A stretch of DNA of 64,000 bases from Cliona cf. orientalis (lineage: Eukaryota > Porifera > Demospongiae > Clionaida > Clionaidae): contig OZ005689.1 of the NCBI GenBank assembly GCA_963930775.1, positions 26,286,058 through 26,350,057 of the forward strand, given 5' to 3'. Shown one piece after another: positions 32,422 to 43,350 of the stretch (position 1 is its first letter; the number at the start of each line of letters is the position of its first letter). The notes under the pieces were generated by a model. The model had not been told where the DNA came from, did no database searches, and saw only the letters and a list, made by a program, of their open reading frames with translations. The position numbers and the translations under genes are program-made.

Positions 32422-34860
32422 TAGCGTAAGATGCCATTTATCGGCCATACTTTTGTCCCCAAAGAATAACTCACCTCATGGAAGGACTTCAACGACTGTT
32501 TTGCCACTGATCAATCGAGACAAGTGTCATCTACAACTTGACAAAGGTCCCGTTCGAATAGCTCATATCGTTTGCGATCGCGAACTCAGCAGAATATTCC
32601 TCGCGAATATTGATTATCGACCACGGGTACCATCATCTGTCGGCCATCCATAGATTTCCGTACATCAATTATCGACCATAACGCACATTTTTGGACAGCG
32701 CAATATAAATAGACAATTATGGTACATAAAGGATCATAATGTGTCTTTTTGAAACCACTAGAAATACTACACTGACCCGACGACAAACACACAGGGCAGA
32801 GTAATCCCTTGCCGTTGGCGTCCTGTATCACATTCTCTACACATTCTTTATGGATCCACCGGCTGCATGGGAACACTCAATCCACTCACGGTCAGTGCCA
32901 GCATCATCCTACATACAATCCAAAGCAGGCACAACACCTGTCAAAATCTATGGTGTCATCAGTTGTTTTTGGTGCTTTTGACCTTGGTTCCTTGTCTAAT
33001 GCCCTTTCTTCAGTTGAAGATGCTGTAGATCTTGCTCTTTTATGAGTTCCTGGTGCCTTTGAGTCTTCTTCTCTCCACAGTTTTTTCTCGGGCGTTTTTC
33101 TCCTTTTTTATCCTGCTTCTTTGCTTTCCTTGCTGCTTTTTGTGCTCGTGCTTCTGCTTTTCCTTGCATTTCCTGTTCCCGTTTTTCTTTTTTTGTCTCC
33201 CTTTCCAATGTACGTTATTCTTTTTCTTTTCTTTTGTTATTTCATCTCTTTCTCCTTTAATAAATCAAGGCACTCCTTGCTAGTGAGAACTCTGGCACCA
33301 CTCTGCCTCTTTGTGTTCAGCCGAGATGGGGGCGTGTCTGGAAGAGAAGATAAGAAACGTGAAATAAAGCTTTTAGTACATTCAGATGAGCTTGTAGAAG
33401 AGGTTGAAGAACTTGTTTTAGATGCAGGGGTACCAGCAGGAGTGCTTTTGAAACCTGCTTCAGAATTTGAGCCATCCGTACAAGAGGTAGAGGGAGCTGC
33501 CTTAGAAGTAGAGCCACCTGTCAGAGGTAGAGGGAGCTACCTCAGAAGTGGAGCCACCAGTCCGAGAGGTAAAGAGAGCCACTGTAGGTAGAACCGGAGC
33601 CACCTGTCCGAGAGGTAGAGGGAGCTGCCTTAGAAGTAGAGCCACCTGTTGGAGAGGTAGAGGGAGCTGCCTCAGAAGTAGAGCCACCAGTCTGAGAGGT
33701 AAAGAGAGCCACTGTAGAGAACCAGAGCCACCTGTCGGAGAGGTAGAGGGAGCTACCTTAGAGGTAGAGCTACCTGTTGGAGAGATAGAGGGAGCTGCCT
33801 TAGAAGCAGAGTTACCAGGTTGGGAGGTAGAGGGAGCCACTTTAGAACTGGAGCCATGTGTCGGAGAGGTAGAGGGAGCCGCTTTAGAACCCGAGCCACC
33901 TGTCGGAGAGGTAGAAGAAGCTGCTTTTTCATGAGACTGCTCCATGTTGGAAGACTGAGTCGAGACTTGAGGTATGCTCATTGTTGGGGCGGAAATTAGA
34001 GTGTACCGATCCACTGGTATGGCTTCTGGGTGAAATTTCTCGAGCCACGAAAGATAACTGGAATCAAATAAATCACATCCCTCCTCAAGCCTTCGCTGGT
34101 AAAGCGTTTCTTGTTCAGTAGAGGACACTTCATTAGAGGAATCAGACTGGTTCAAATTTTCATCATAAAAAGAATCAGACTGATAGTCAAGACCATTGTC
34201 CATTAGATGATATTCAGAAGGATCCTCACCATCCAAAGGATCATCATTAGCCAAAAGAACACTACCTCCACTAGCATCACCATTGTTGTCACTATGAGAA
34301 GAATCATCTTCTGGATTTCCACCATTGTTTGTCGAATTATCAAGTACCGACACTCTGGTTGGATCAAAAGGGTAAATATTTTGAAACCGTTAACAATATT
34401 CTCAGCTGATGTTGCCTTGAGCCATGCTTGCTTAAACAAGCCAGTGAACTGAGCTTTGTGACGCTTCCATTGGGATTCTTCTGATGAAATTCGTGACAGA
34501 CATGCCTCCAGTGCACCTTGAGTGGCCCAAATAAAGAGCAGTCTAAAGGTTGACACTCGTGGGTGGTGTGCGGTGGTAGGCAGAAGACCACCACATTGTG
34601 CTCTTTGGCGAACTGGATTGTCAGGCTTAAAGTGTGAGCTATGCCCATCAATTAGTAAGGAAACGGGCACATTACTGATTGCATGTTGTAGAAAATGTTC
34701 AGTGAGCCAAAAATGGAAGAGATCCTGATCAATCCGACCGTTTTCTGAGACTGCGTATCTACTTTCAGCTACTTCGTTTCTCATCCACAATGCATTCAGT
34801 TGCTTTGCTGCAAACACGGAGGGATGGCCTGTCCATGTATACTGCTTGAATCCGTATAAT
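32422..34860 (-). pseudogene. Tigger/pogo transposase, 3' half with right terminus, inverted
   Basis: On the minus strand from ~34845: SVFAAKQLNALWMRNEVAES, VSLLIDGHSSHFKPD (second catalytic Asp), then after a shift VVVFCLPPHTTHECQPLDCS and FKQAWLKATSAENI. The tail has an acidic part, EEGCDLFDSSYLSWLEKFHP, a tract of 15-residue repeats (SKAAPSTSPTGGS; 33490-33930), a Lys/Arg-rich part, and a C-terminal zinc-finger-like CSRWIHKECVE ... CPVCL (about 32870-32780). It ends at TA + GCGTAAGATGCCATTTATCG (32422), the matching terminus in inverted orientation. It therefore completes the 5' half at 30873-32085. Multiple frameshifts are present. Confidence 0.8.
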
Positions 34861-34895
34861 TATTACCGTAAAGCTGGAAAATTTGGCGGTCTATA

Positions 34896-35440
34896 TGTGA
34901 CCGGATTTGGGAAAATCCTCCGTATGGGATTTTTTTCAGAAAATTGAGTTTGATGCATGGTTGATAAGCTCTACCATAGAGCTAACCCGCGTTCAAGTCT
35001 TAGGCCGATCGCGCGCTTCGTTGTTGAGATACAGCGCTTTCTTTGCGATCGCGCCACACCCCCAATAATCAAGAAATTACGGTCTAAACGCGTTGCTATG
35101 CACGCGTATGGCGTTTCCACATACTACGCGTGACCCAGAAATCAATTAAATGGACCTGGGCGGAGCCGTTCGAAATGAACGTAAAGATCGAGCAAGAGTT
35201 GAATTTCGTTCTTGACAACGACAGATGATTGTTCTTAGATGCCCAAGAAGCTAAAAAGGTGAGCGAACGTACAGTAGTTCGATGAATCTAGCTGTATCTA
35301 GGTAGAGAATTCTAATTACCGCCCATAGCAACGGGCTCCGTGTACAGTGGCTGTGCCGACTAGGTGGGTCAAAATGAAGGCTTATTTTGCCTTCATATAG
35401 CACGATTAGCCTCCGTAGAAGACGGCAACAGTTAGAAGTT
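34896..35440 (+). mobile_element. GTGACCGG-family MITE, right end truncated
   Basis: Starts TGTGACCGGATTTGGGAAAA and follows the family consensus (GGGGGTGTGGC inverse, TGGACCTGGGCGGAG, TAGGTGGGTC) to CCTCCGTAGAAGACGGCAAC; the terminal ~130 bases are missing. It lies about 40 bases from the right breakpoint of the Tigger inversion. Confidence 0.8.
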
Positions 35441-35879
35441 TAATCTTTTTGCATTTTTGATTCACGCCTTTAAATTAAAGATACACCCCCTAGAGTGTTC
35501 CCATGTTTGTATAGGAAGCCATGCACTTGTAATGTTTGCCCAAAAAATTTATTACGGGTATGCCGTACATTGACGACCTGTACCAAATGAATGCTTGTGG
35601 TGTGCATTATTCAGAATATTGCCTGTACTTAAAGCGCATGCGTTGAACTTCCAATATCCTCGTGTCTGCATGGTGTTGTTGAGATTGCTGTGTGCCTTCA
35701 TCATCATCTGGAGATAACAATCGACGTTTTCATCGTTTATCAAGTCTCGTAAGTCGTAAGTTGAATACTTATACTATATTATTTATTAGCTGTGGTTGTT
35801 TGATAGTCTGGCTGTTGATCTATAATTGATAGTTTCTGTTTTATAGCTGTAGCCCGTTTGTGTGCTGTACAGTAGTGAT
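35441..35879. other. Upstream region of the second Helitron
   Basis: No gene seen. A possible acceptor TTTTATAG lies 35 bases before the ATG at 35880. Confidence 0.3.
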
Positions 35880-36802
35880 ATGTCGTGGCTGAATTCAAAG
35901 GACTGCAACAAATGTGGTCAGGCTAACTACGCAAGAAAAACAGCTTGTGCTTCTTGTGATGCATCCTTTAAGCAAGGCAGACCACAAAAATTTACTGCTA
36001 ACCATAGGGTTTGTACTCAACATGGCATGGCACAAACCAAGAAGCAGGCTGTGATGTTAGTGACAGCCAACGTCGTGGAAGGACACCAAGGGTTAGATTT
36101 GATGATTCCATTCAGTTACCTACTGATTGGGATCATTCAGAGACGTTCATGAATGTTGACAAAGATATGTACACATAGGATTTCACAACAGCATACTCTT
36201 TTGACAAGAAGCCACTGGGTTAAGCAGTGTGTTATGGGTTTGGGCATCTATTGTGGAGTTGTATTGATGGTGCCCACTGGATAAACCCAGTGGCATGAGC
36301 GAAGATGAGGCGCCTGCAAGTGCTTACTTACGAGCTGTACCTAGCTGTACTGCGGAATTTGTGTACACTGAGAGGGGTACATCAACTAAAGAGCGATGGT
36401 ACTCCTGTCCCTATTGTAGGTGCAATACTATTCCTTCCAGCCAGCATGTTGTCTGTGTCCTTGATCCTTGTTTAAATGTGAAGCCTGTGGATGAGTGAGA
36501 CATGAGCTTTCCCACTGAGATACAATCATTAGCAAACCAATATGAACGTGGACAGATATCCATCTGTGGCTTATTTTCCACTACTGTCCGGGAGGCTAGC
36601 ATGACTCAATACCGCCATCTTCAAGGTGAAGTGAATGCTATCACAAAACTAGATAAGCATTATCATGGTCTGTTTGGATTTCTATCTGTTAAAGACAATG
36701 ACATTTAGGAGAAGAGCCCCTCACCTGCATCTTCCTTGCGTATCAAAAGAGCCGTGTGGTAGATGCATGCAAACAACCACCTTTATTCCAAATTTTTCTC
36801 CC
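35880..36802 (+). pseudogene. Helitron 2 N-terminus: zinc ribbon and N region
   Basis: The ATG at 35880 reads MSWLNSKDCNKCGQANYARK, then CASCDASFKQGRP, a CxxC-CxxC ribbon often found at the start of such proteins. After shifts, a Cys region (ERWYSCPYCRCN) and PTEIQSLANQYERGQISICG, then LQGEVNAITKLDKHYHGLFG follow. The frame is broken by several stops (for example at 36172-36180 and 36708). Confidence 0.6.
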
Positions 36803-37317
36803 AAAGATTGAGCAAGAGTTGAATTTCGTTGTTGACGAGGACAGGCGATTGTTCTTAGATGCCCAAGAAGCTAAAAAGGTAAGCGAACGTACAGTAGATC
36901 GATGAATCTAGCTGTATCTAGGTAGAGAATTCTAATTACCGCCCATAGCAACGGGCTCCGTGTACGGTGGCTGTGCCGACTAGGTGGGTCAAAATGAAGG
37001 CTTATTTTGCCTTCGTATAGCACGACTAGCCTCCGTAGAAGATGGCAACAGTTAGAAGAAGGGTTGTTGGACATGTATATGACAAAACCTGGACTTTGAC
37101 AAATTTAGACCTGAGCTACTAAAAACGCGCATTGCGCGAATCGCGCGCGGATCCCATACGGAGGGTTTTCCCAAATCCGGTCACATTTTGCATCCAAGGG
37201 GAAAGCCATGGCAGCAGTCTCATCTTCCAAAAGCTTTTCAAGAGATATGCTTTGGTCCTCTAAAAGCGTGGGATTGATAAAGCTGGGGTTACAGTATCGC
37301 ATAAGTAAGTCTCATAC
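36803..37317 (-). other. Inverted segment: half a MITE plus 133 bp of Helitron coding
   Basis: 36803-37184 is the right half of a GTGACCGG MITE in plus orientation; 37318-37603 is the left half of the same family in minus orientation. Between them, 37185-37317 reads on the minus strand as Helitron-like protein (SFINPTLLEDQSISLEKLLE, then DETAAMAFP). Flipping 36803-37317 gives a continuous Helitron frame order followed by one intact minus-strand MITE. So one inversion with a breakpoint inside the MITE explains the arrangement. Confidence 0.7.
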
Positions 37318-37603
37318 TACGTTCATTTCGAACAGCTCCGCCCAGGTCCATTTAATTGATTTCCGGGTCACGCGTAGTATGCGGAAACGCCATACGCGTG
37401 CATAGCAACGCCTTTAGACCGTAATTTCTCGATTATTGGGGGTGTGGCGCGATCACAAACAAAGCGCTGTATCTCCACAACGAAGCACGCGATCGGCCTA
37501 AGACTTGAACGCGGGTTAGCTCTATGGTAGAGCTTATCAATCATGCATCAAACTCAATTTTCTGAAAAAATCCCATACGGAGGGTTTTCCCAAATCCGGT
37601 CAC
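37318..37603 (-). mobile_element. GTGACCGG-family MITE, left half
   Basis: Starts at the family's internal ACGTTCATTTCGAAC junction and runs to the terminus ending CCGGTCAC at 37603. Its other half is at 36803-37184 after the inversion described there. Confidence 0.8.
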
Positions 37604-38815
37604 AAATATTTTGATGATTTTCTAGTCATACCAGGGGATATGCATGATGATATTGCTGGCCGTCAGTATCCCCGTCCTGAATTGGCAAAAAGCATAGTAA
37701 ACCTCTGTCAGGCTAAGTATGGAGAAGAGTTCCTTGACTGTAAGGCTTTTCCACATCTCCACCCGTGGGGCTATGGGGCACAAGTGTCCCATTCCATTTA
37801 GTGCCCATGTCAAGATGAGGCTATATGACGTGCGTGGCTTTTATGCTGAAGCTTCTTTGTATCCTTTCTTTAAGTATGACTACATGCTGAAGGTCCGCCT
37901 CCACATGCATGCATGAGGCTCGTAGAGTTGTGAAGGTACAAAGTCTATCCGAACCTCTGACTGCAGAGAGAGTATCTGGCCCATCAAATCCATACTCAGT
38001 ATATGGGACTGAAATACCAAGGATTATTCCAGGTAGCAAGGAGTTTTGGAGGTCATTTGGCCTTGATCTTGTTGCCTTTGTAGAACAGAGGGGTTTGCCT
38101 AACTTTTTCCTCACCCTCACAGCCTATGATGGGTGGCCCCAAGTATAAGCCACCTTAAGGGATGGGTGGGGTTCACGTGCTAGTGAGGTTGAGCTGCAAG
38201 ATCTGGCCAAAGACCTCTCTGATAGGCAGCCAGTTGGATTCAAACCTCAAATCTCTGTACTAGCTGCAGAGAACAGATTTGACTGGTTTATGACCATTTT
38301 GATATCACCTGACGGTGGCCCACTTGGAGTAGTAACTGTCAAGAAAGAGTACCAGCGCAGCGGTGGAGTTCACTGGCACATGTTGATCTGGGTAGAGCCA
38401 GGGACTGCACCTCCATATGCTGTGATGGCAGAGATGCCACGTGCAGCTAACACTAGTGATGTGAGGGCTGCTTATCTTAGGAAACTTGTGGAGAACATGC
38501 TTCAGCACAAAACATGTCACCCATCCCGTTGTTTGAAGGGTAGCCATGGGAAGGTACTGTCCAAGTGCAAGTATGGCTTTCCATTTGAAGTACCCCATGA
38601 AACTGTCTTGATGAAGATGGAGCAAGATATCTATATGTGCGTCGACATGATGAAGACAAAAATGTAGTGCCTTACAACCCCGAGATAGCAATCCTCTGGG
38701 GTGCAGCTCACAACGTACAGATTGTGTCCAGCATGGTTTTGAGATGTACTTGGCCAAGTACATCTCGAAACCTGAGCCTAGTCTGAAGATAGAGCTCCCA
38801 GAGAAGGAAGTGTAG
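37604..38815 (+). pseudogene. Helitron 2 Rep domain
   Basis: Reading across frames: AFPHLHPWGYG and CPIPFSAHVKMRLYDVRGFY, then EASLYPFFKYDYMLKV, IIPGSKEFWRSFGLDLVAFV and LPNFFLTLTAYDGWPQV. The HUH motif is GGVHWHMLIWVEPG at about 38362-38403. Then LVENMLQHKTCHPSRC and LSKCKYGFPFEVP. The catalytic-tyrosine motif is EMYLAKYISKPEPS at ~38743-38783. There are shifts near 37800, 37910, 38148 and 38667 and a TAG at ~38813. Rep nicks the strand for rolling-circle transposition. Confidence 0.85.
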
Positions 38816-39870
38816 TGATCCCCAGAGATTTCTCAGAACACGTGTTGTTGGCTCAGTGGAAGTGCTTGATGTGCTCATGGGCTTCCACCAGAATCAAATG
38901 TCTAGGCAAGTAATATTTCTGCAGACTGCGCTCAATCCTTGCCAAAGAATGCTGAAGCCAAAGTTTGAGCTTAATTCACTTTCAGATGATAGTGAGGATA
39001 TTTACTTGCAGACCAAGCTAGAAACCTATCTGAAGAGGCCTACTCAGCTTGATTTGCTCACTTATCCCGAGTTTTATCAGTGGTGGCGTTCTGCCAACCA
39101 AGATGAGCAAAAAAAAGCAGCACGGGCGAATAGCCAGCGTGTCATCAAATGCAAGGGTGCTGATGATTTCAGTGGTTTATTGGATGCCAAGGCAACCTTG
39201 GAATCGGCTCAGGCACTCCTTGCTGATTTACTCTCTGTGTGTAGCTTCCAGATTCAGAATAATTTTGACCTTTTAGCCTTGAAAATGTGCTTGAAGGCAC
39301 ATGATGTAGCCCCCATAGTAATTGAAGCTGTTGTGCAGTTTTATATTGAATCTGGAATAGATGAGCGGAGTGAGGAGTGTAATGATTTCCCCCTTGAATC
39401 TATTATTGCTGCAAATGGTTTATATGAAACCATAGACTTTTACCACCCTGATCTAGAGAGTGGTTTGAACTCAAAACACTGGCTTATGGCTTGTGGCTTA
39501 TGGCTTATGGAAACCAATCCCAGAGATGAATTGGTGTCTGTTTTGAGCACATATCCCCCTGGTACCATGTTAGCCGACAGTGGGTCACTATTGGATTAGG
39601 CGGGCCAAAATGGTCATTACTAGACACCAATTCATCAGTTCTGTTGGTGATGATACTGAAAAGTACTATCAACAGAAGTATCTCCTCAATGTGCCCATAA
39701 CAGAAGACCATGCGGTTGTTTTGAATCCTCCCAAGCCTTGGGTAGAGCTCTGTGCCGAGAGTGGAATGTGTGATGCCCACCTTGATGCTGCTTACAGTCA
39801 GCAATTTCAAGGGGGTTTCACACAGACCAGTTGACGTACTTAGCACAGTTGTATATTGAACATGGCTTCT
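38816..39870 (+). pseudogene. Helitron 2 Rep-helicase linker region
   Basis: The frame from 38856 to 39599 (247 residues) starts SVEVLDVLMGFHQNQMSRQV and contains TQLDLLTYPEFYQWWRSANQ, a characteristic linker between Rep and helicase. The next frame holds DTEKYYQQKYLLNVPITED. It is one of the longer intact pieces of this element. Confidence 0.75.
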
Positions 39871-40342
39871 TATCCGAAGAAGCTGACACATTTTTGAGCG
39901 ATATTCCTGTCCTTGGTGAGCAGGATGAGCCTGAGGCTACTGTAACTGACCAAATGTTGAATCACCCTCACAGTGATAGGGGTGACCTACTCCCTAACAT
40001 TTCTAGCGTTGACTTCAGCACATTTGTTAGTGTTAGTACCTTTACAGAATCCCAATTAAGAGCCTACCAGTGGGTAGAGGGTCACTTCAACCAGAAAAAA
40101 AACAGGTCCGTGAAGTCATAGTGGGACCAGCTGGAACTGGCAAGTCCTATTTCTTGAAAGGTTTAATAGAGTTGGCCAAGTCCAAGGGCCTAGTTGTTAC
40201 AAAGGTGGCTCCCAGTGGTGTTGCTGCCCACCTCATAGGTGGAACAACTCTCCACAATTTTTTTTCTCTAGACATCGAGTGCAATAGCACTTTAGAGAAT
40301 GGTACTGTGGAGGTAACCAAATTGAGGAAGACTGATGTAATA
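39831..40342 (+). pseudogene. Helitron 2 helicase, Walker A part
   Basis: FTESQLRAYQWVEGHFNQK opens the helicase. After a shift, Walker A is VGPAGTGKSYFLKGLIELAK near 40125-40185, followed by VAPSGVAAHLIGGTTLHNFF. The plus-strand match ends at LRKTDV (40342), where Walker B should follow. Confidence 0.85.
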
Positions 40343-40533
40343 GCTGGGTACCAAATAAATCACTCCTACCCACAGCAGGCAACTGGGCAGGGTCCCCAAA
40401 CATAACAACATGCCTGCCACCCCAAGGTAGCCTAGATGCACCATGTGTGGCAAACTTTCTACAGAGACCCTCTGCTACACGGAAAAGGTAATAGTCCAGC
40501 ATACTGAACTCGTCAATAACTCTGGCAAACATT
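40343..40533 (-). other. Inverted Walker B segment of the Helitron 2 helicase
   Basis: On the minus strand this 191-bp piece reads MFARVIDEFSMLDYYLFRVA, then GGRHVVMFGDPAQLPAVGRS and DLFGTQL, which is exactly the missing Walker B to motif III section of the surrounding plus-strand helicase. Homology continues on the plus strand on both sides. A local inversion within the gene is the simplest reading; mis-assembly is the alternative. Confidence 0.85.
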
Positions 40534-41278
40534 CTCTATTTAGGTACTCAGAGAGATCAAAAGGTCTCAGGGTCCTGTCCTAACTAGTGTCCTGACTAAA
40601 GTCAGGATGGGTGTGTGTGATAAACAGGTCATTGATGTTCTGAGAGGTATACTTCAGCCTAGAAATGTTGACAACATACAGATAGATAGAACTGTTGTAA
40701 TCTGTAGCACTAGAAAGGAGTGTGATGAGGTTAATGACCTTTGTATCAATAGAATTGATGGAAGAGTGTGTATGAAGCCTTAGACACTGATCATCATGGC
40801 CACCCACTAAGAGAGGCTGACAAGCAAACAGTTCTCAAGTATCGTGAGAGACTTCCCGATAAACTAGTACTCAAAGTAGGTCCCCGTGTTGTTTTAAGAC
40901 ATAATATCAACATTGATGGAGGTTGGGTCAATGGTACTCTAGCTATTGTCACCTCCCTCCATCCTAGTTGCATTGTTATAGCCAAGCTTGCCAACCCAGC
41001 CCACAAGTATCCTGGTTCCTAGGTTCAGACAGCGGATTGAAATCAGTGGTGCATCCCACAGCATACTACGTCAGCAATTTCCACTTCAGTTAGCCTATGG
41101 TGTGACAGTACACAGAGTTCAGGGTTGTACTGTTCAAAAGGCTGTAGTATGCCTGGGAGAGACAGTTTTTGCTTCTGGTCAAGCTTATGTAGCTCTAAGC
41201 CGAGTTAGAACTCTGAGTGATCTAGTATTATGGGAGTTTGATCCCTCTGCCATCTACCTTGAACCCTTCTACCAATAG
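40534..41278 (+). pseudogene. Helitron 2 helicase C-terminal part
   Basis: Coding resumes as VRMGVCDKQVIDVLRGILQP and RTVVICSTRKECDEVND, then LKVGPRVVLRHNINIDGGWV, QLAYGVTVHRVQGCTVQKAV and ASGQAYVALSRVRTLSDLVL, the last helicase motifs. Frame changes occur near 40770 and 41010. Stop TAG at 41276-41278. Confidence 0.85.
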
Positions 41279-42753
41279 TTGTTACAGTGGTGTGGTAATG
41301 TTGATGTGATTCGTCCCACTCCCCCAACTGAGGTAATTGAGCATCTACAAAGAGCTCATGATTTTTTGAGCAATGCTCCCCTTCCTAAACCATCTAAAGA
41401 TAGTGATGAGCATAATTCGGCATCCATACAATTTAGTTTTGACCCTGCTAACGGTGAATCTGATTGTACTAGTGTTCCAATTAAACGAGGAAGGGGACGT
41501 CCTCGTAAGAATACTGCACCAGCTCCATCTAACAAAGCACAGCCTAAGCGTGGTAGAGGACGTCCACGGAAGTCCCAGCCTCCTGATAGTACTCAGTGTA
41601 ACACAGGTACACCATGCCCTTCAAAGCCACAGGCTGATAGCACTCAGCCTCCAAAACGTGGAAGAGGGCATCCACGAAAGTCAGAGCCTCCTGCTGACAT
41701 TCAGATCAGCACTTCCAATACTGCACCTGCTGTAGTGTGCCTGCCGAAGCCTCAGGCTTGTCACAGCAGTCAGCCTCAATCTGTGGATAGTTTTCCTAAG
41801 CATGGGACATCCAGAGGGATTAAGAGAGCCAATGATGATGAACAATCCCCTAGTAAAATGCCAAAACTTGGTATTCCAAGTATTACTCCATCTAATGTTC
41901 ACAGAAACGTTACTAGTGTCTGTGTTCAGTTACGACAAACAGTGCAACGGTTGCTTGGTAACACCTCTCCAGAGTCTGTATTATCATCCATGCTGTCATT
42001 GAACTCTGTGCAAAATATTATTGATGCCTTTAAGGGTATGCATGAGGCTCTTAAAGCCATAGCAGAAGCTGTAAATTCACTGCCACCAGTCTATGTCAAT
42101 GATTTTCCAGCTTTACCCACAGCTGTATCTATTGGAAACCAATGTCACCCATTAATGTTGCATACATACAAGCCTGTACTGACCACTGGAGATGGGGACT
42201 GCATGTACCATGCCCTCTCCCGAGTTGTCTGTGGTAGTGAGCAGCTATCCAAGCTTTTCAGATTATTGACTGCATATGGTGCCGTCAAGTACAGACATGT
42301 CCTGATTCGATCCATACAGTATGCTTTCCCCTCACGCCCATCAGAAGATATTGTGCGCAATGCCAACACCCTCATTGTACATGCATTACGCATTGGATCC
42401 TGGGGAAGTGACTTCCACTTATTTCCATTATCGCTTCTCGATAGGCCAATATTTATGTATGTTTTTTTTCAAGCACTGATGAAGAAGGTGTACAAACAAT
42501 GACGCTAGCAGATATTGACAATGTTCATGTGTTGGCTCAGAAATTTCTTGCATTTGCTCCAGGTACCAGACAACACCTACAGTGGTGCAGTAGTCCACAA
42601 AGAGCCTTGCTTATGTCAGGTGATGTTACAACACTACCACACTTGCCACTAGCACTGTTTTTTGCTCACAGTCAGTTTACAGCATTGGTGCCCTTATCAT
42701 CCTCTGTACTACAGCACATACCCATCCCATTTGGCAAAGTGCTTGACGATTAA
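41279..42753 (+). pseudogene. Helitron 2 C-terminus: AT-hooks and OTU protease
   Basis: The frame continues past the stop for ~400 residues. Three AT-hook-like cores (KRGRGRPRK, KRGRGRPRK, KRGRGHPRK) lie at about 41484-41680, suggesting minor-groove DNA binding. The OTU domain has its catalytic-Cys motif TTGDGDCMYHALSR near 42180. After one shift in a T-run at ~42465 the His motif FFAHSQFTALVP follows near 42660-42695, and the stop is at 42751-42753. OTU enzymes remove ubiquitin; here the domain sits at the C-terminus, unlike in the Helentron. Confidence 0.8.
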
Positions 42754-43030
42754 ACTACCAGACCCTCCCGTTTTTGGTGTGTTCAGTCCTAGGACAAGGC
42801 TACTTATACATAATCTTACTGTTCATCTCCAAATTTGTGTCATATTGTAATGCATAATCAATATTTCCTCTCAGGACGTTATGATGGAGCAGCCCATACC
42901 AGCTGGTGTGTCTTCATAGAACAGGCTATGGAATAGCTTTATATGAGACCCAAATGTAATTTTTTCTGTTATATACTCTTGTGATGTAAGTACATCCCAT
43001 TCAAATTTTGTCTTGTATCAAATTAGTATT

Positions 43031-43116
43031 ATTGACAATGTATTATATGATACAATACATAGCACCCATGGCCATTGACAATGTATTATATGATACAATA
43101 CATAGCACCCATGGCC
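43031..43116. repeat. Tandem duplication, 2 x 43 bp
   Basis: The unit starting ATTGACAATGTATTATATGA is repeated exactly; a third partial copy follows before a T-run. Confidence 0.85.
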
Positions 43117-43164
43117 ATTGATTTTTTTTTTAAGGAAGGCAACACACTAAGCAGATAAGTCTAG

Positions 43165-43350
43165 TGCTTCTAATAGATAAAGTTTCTAGTACTACTTCTA
43201 TTCTAAACCACTTCTAATAAACTTCTAGTTAACTTCTAATAACCTTCTCTACCTCTAGTACTTCTAAGGACTTCTAGTAGCTTCTAATACTTCTAATAAG
43301 CTTGTAGTCTACTTCCTATTTAGTCTATAACTTCTGTTATTTAGTCTACT
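43165..43350. repeat. Irregular CTTCTAATA simple repeat
   Basis: Words such as CTTCTAATA, CTTCTAGTA and CTTCTATT recur more than fifteen times with a spacing of about 10-20 bases. Confidence 0.8.

Larger units (their letters stand above)
35880..42753 (+). mobile_element. Second Helitron (OTU-containing, decayed and rearranged)
   Basis: In order: N-terminal zinc ribbon, Helitron-specific N region, Rep with HUH and Tyr motifs, PIF1-like helicase, AT-hook linker and a C-terminal OTU protease. No AP-type endonuclease is seen. The sequence differs from the 2.6-10 kb Helentron throughout, so it is a separate lineage. Two internal segments are inverted (36803-37317 and about 40343-40533) and one MITE is inserted. 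Termini not determined. Confidence 0.8.

Noticed and set aside
33032-33934. Plus-strand open frames in 33.0-33.9 kb
   Set aside because: They are antisense shadows of the Ser/Thr/Pro repeat and basic tail of the inverted Tigger transposase.
36803-37603. Two independent MITE fragments inserted side by side
   Set aside because: Both break at the same internal junction and enclose antisense Helitron coding; one inversion explains all of it more simply.
38305-38763. 152-codon minus-strand frame
   Set aside because: It lies opposite the clear Helitron Rep domain (HUH and Tyr motifs on the plus strand).
41373-41735. 120-codon plus-strand frame
   Set aside because: A shadow of the AT-hook region read in the neighbouring frame.
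2620-42753. Exact Helitron/Helentron termini (TC...CTRR or T-T insertion sites)
   Set aside because: Candidate words are too frequent in this AT-rich sequence to choose one without aligning several copies.
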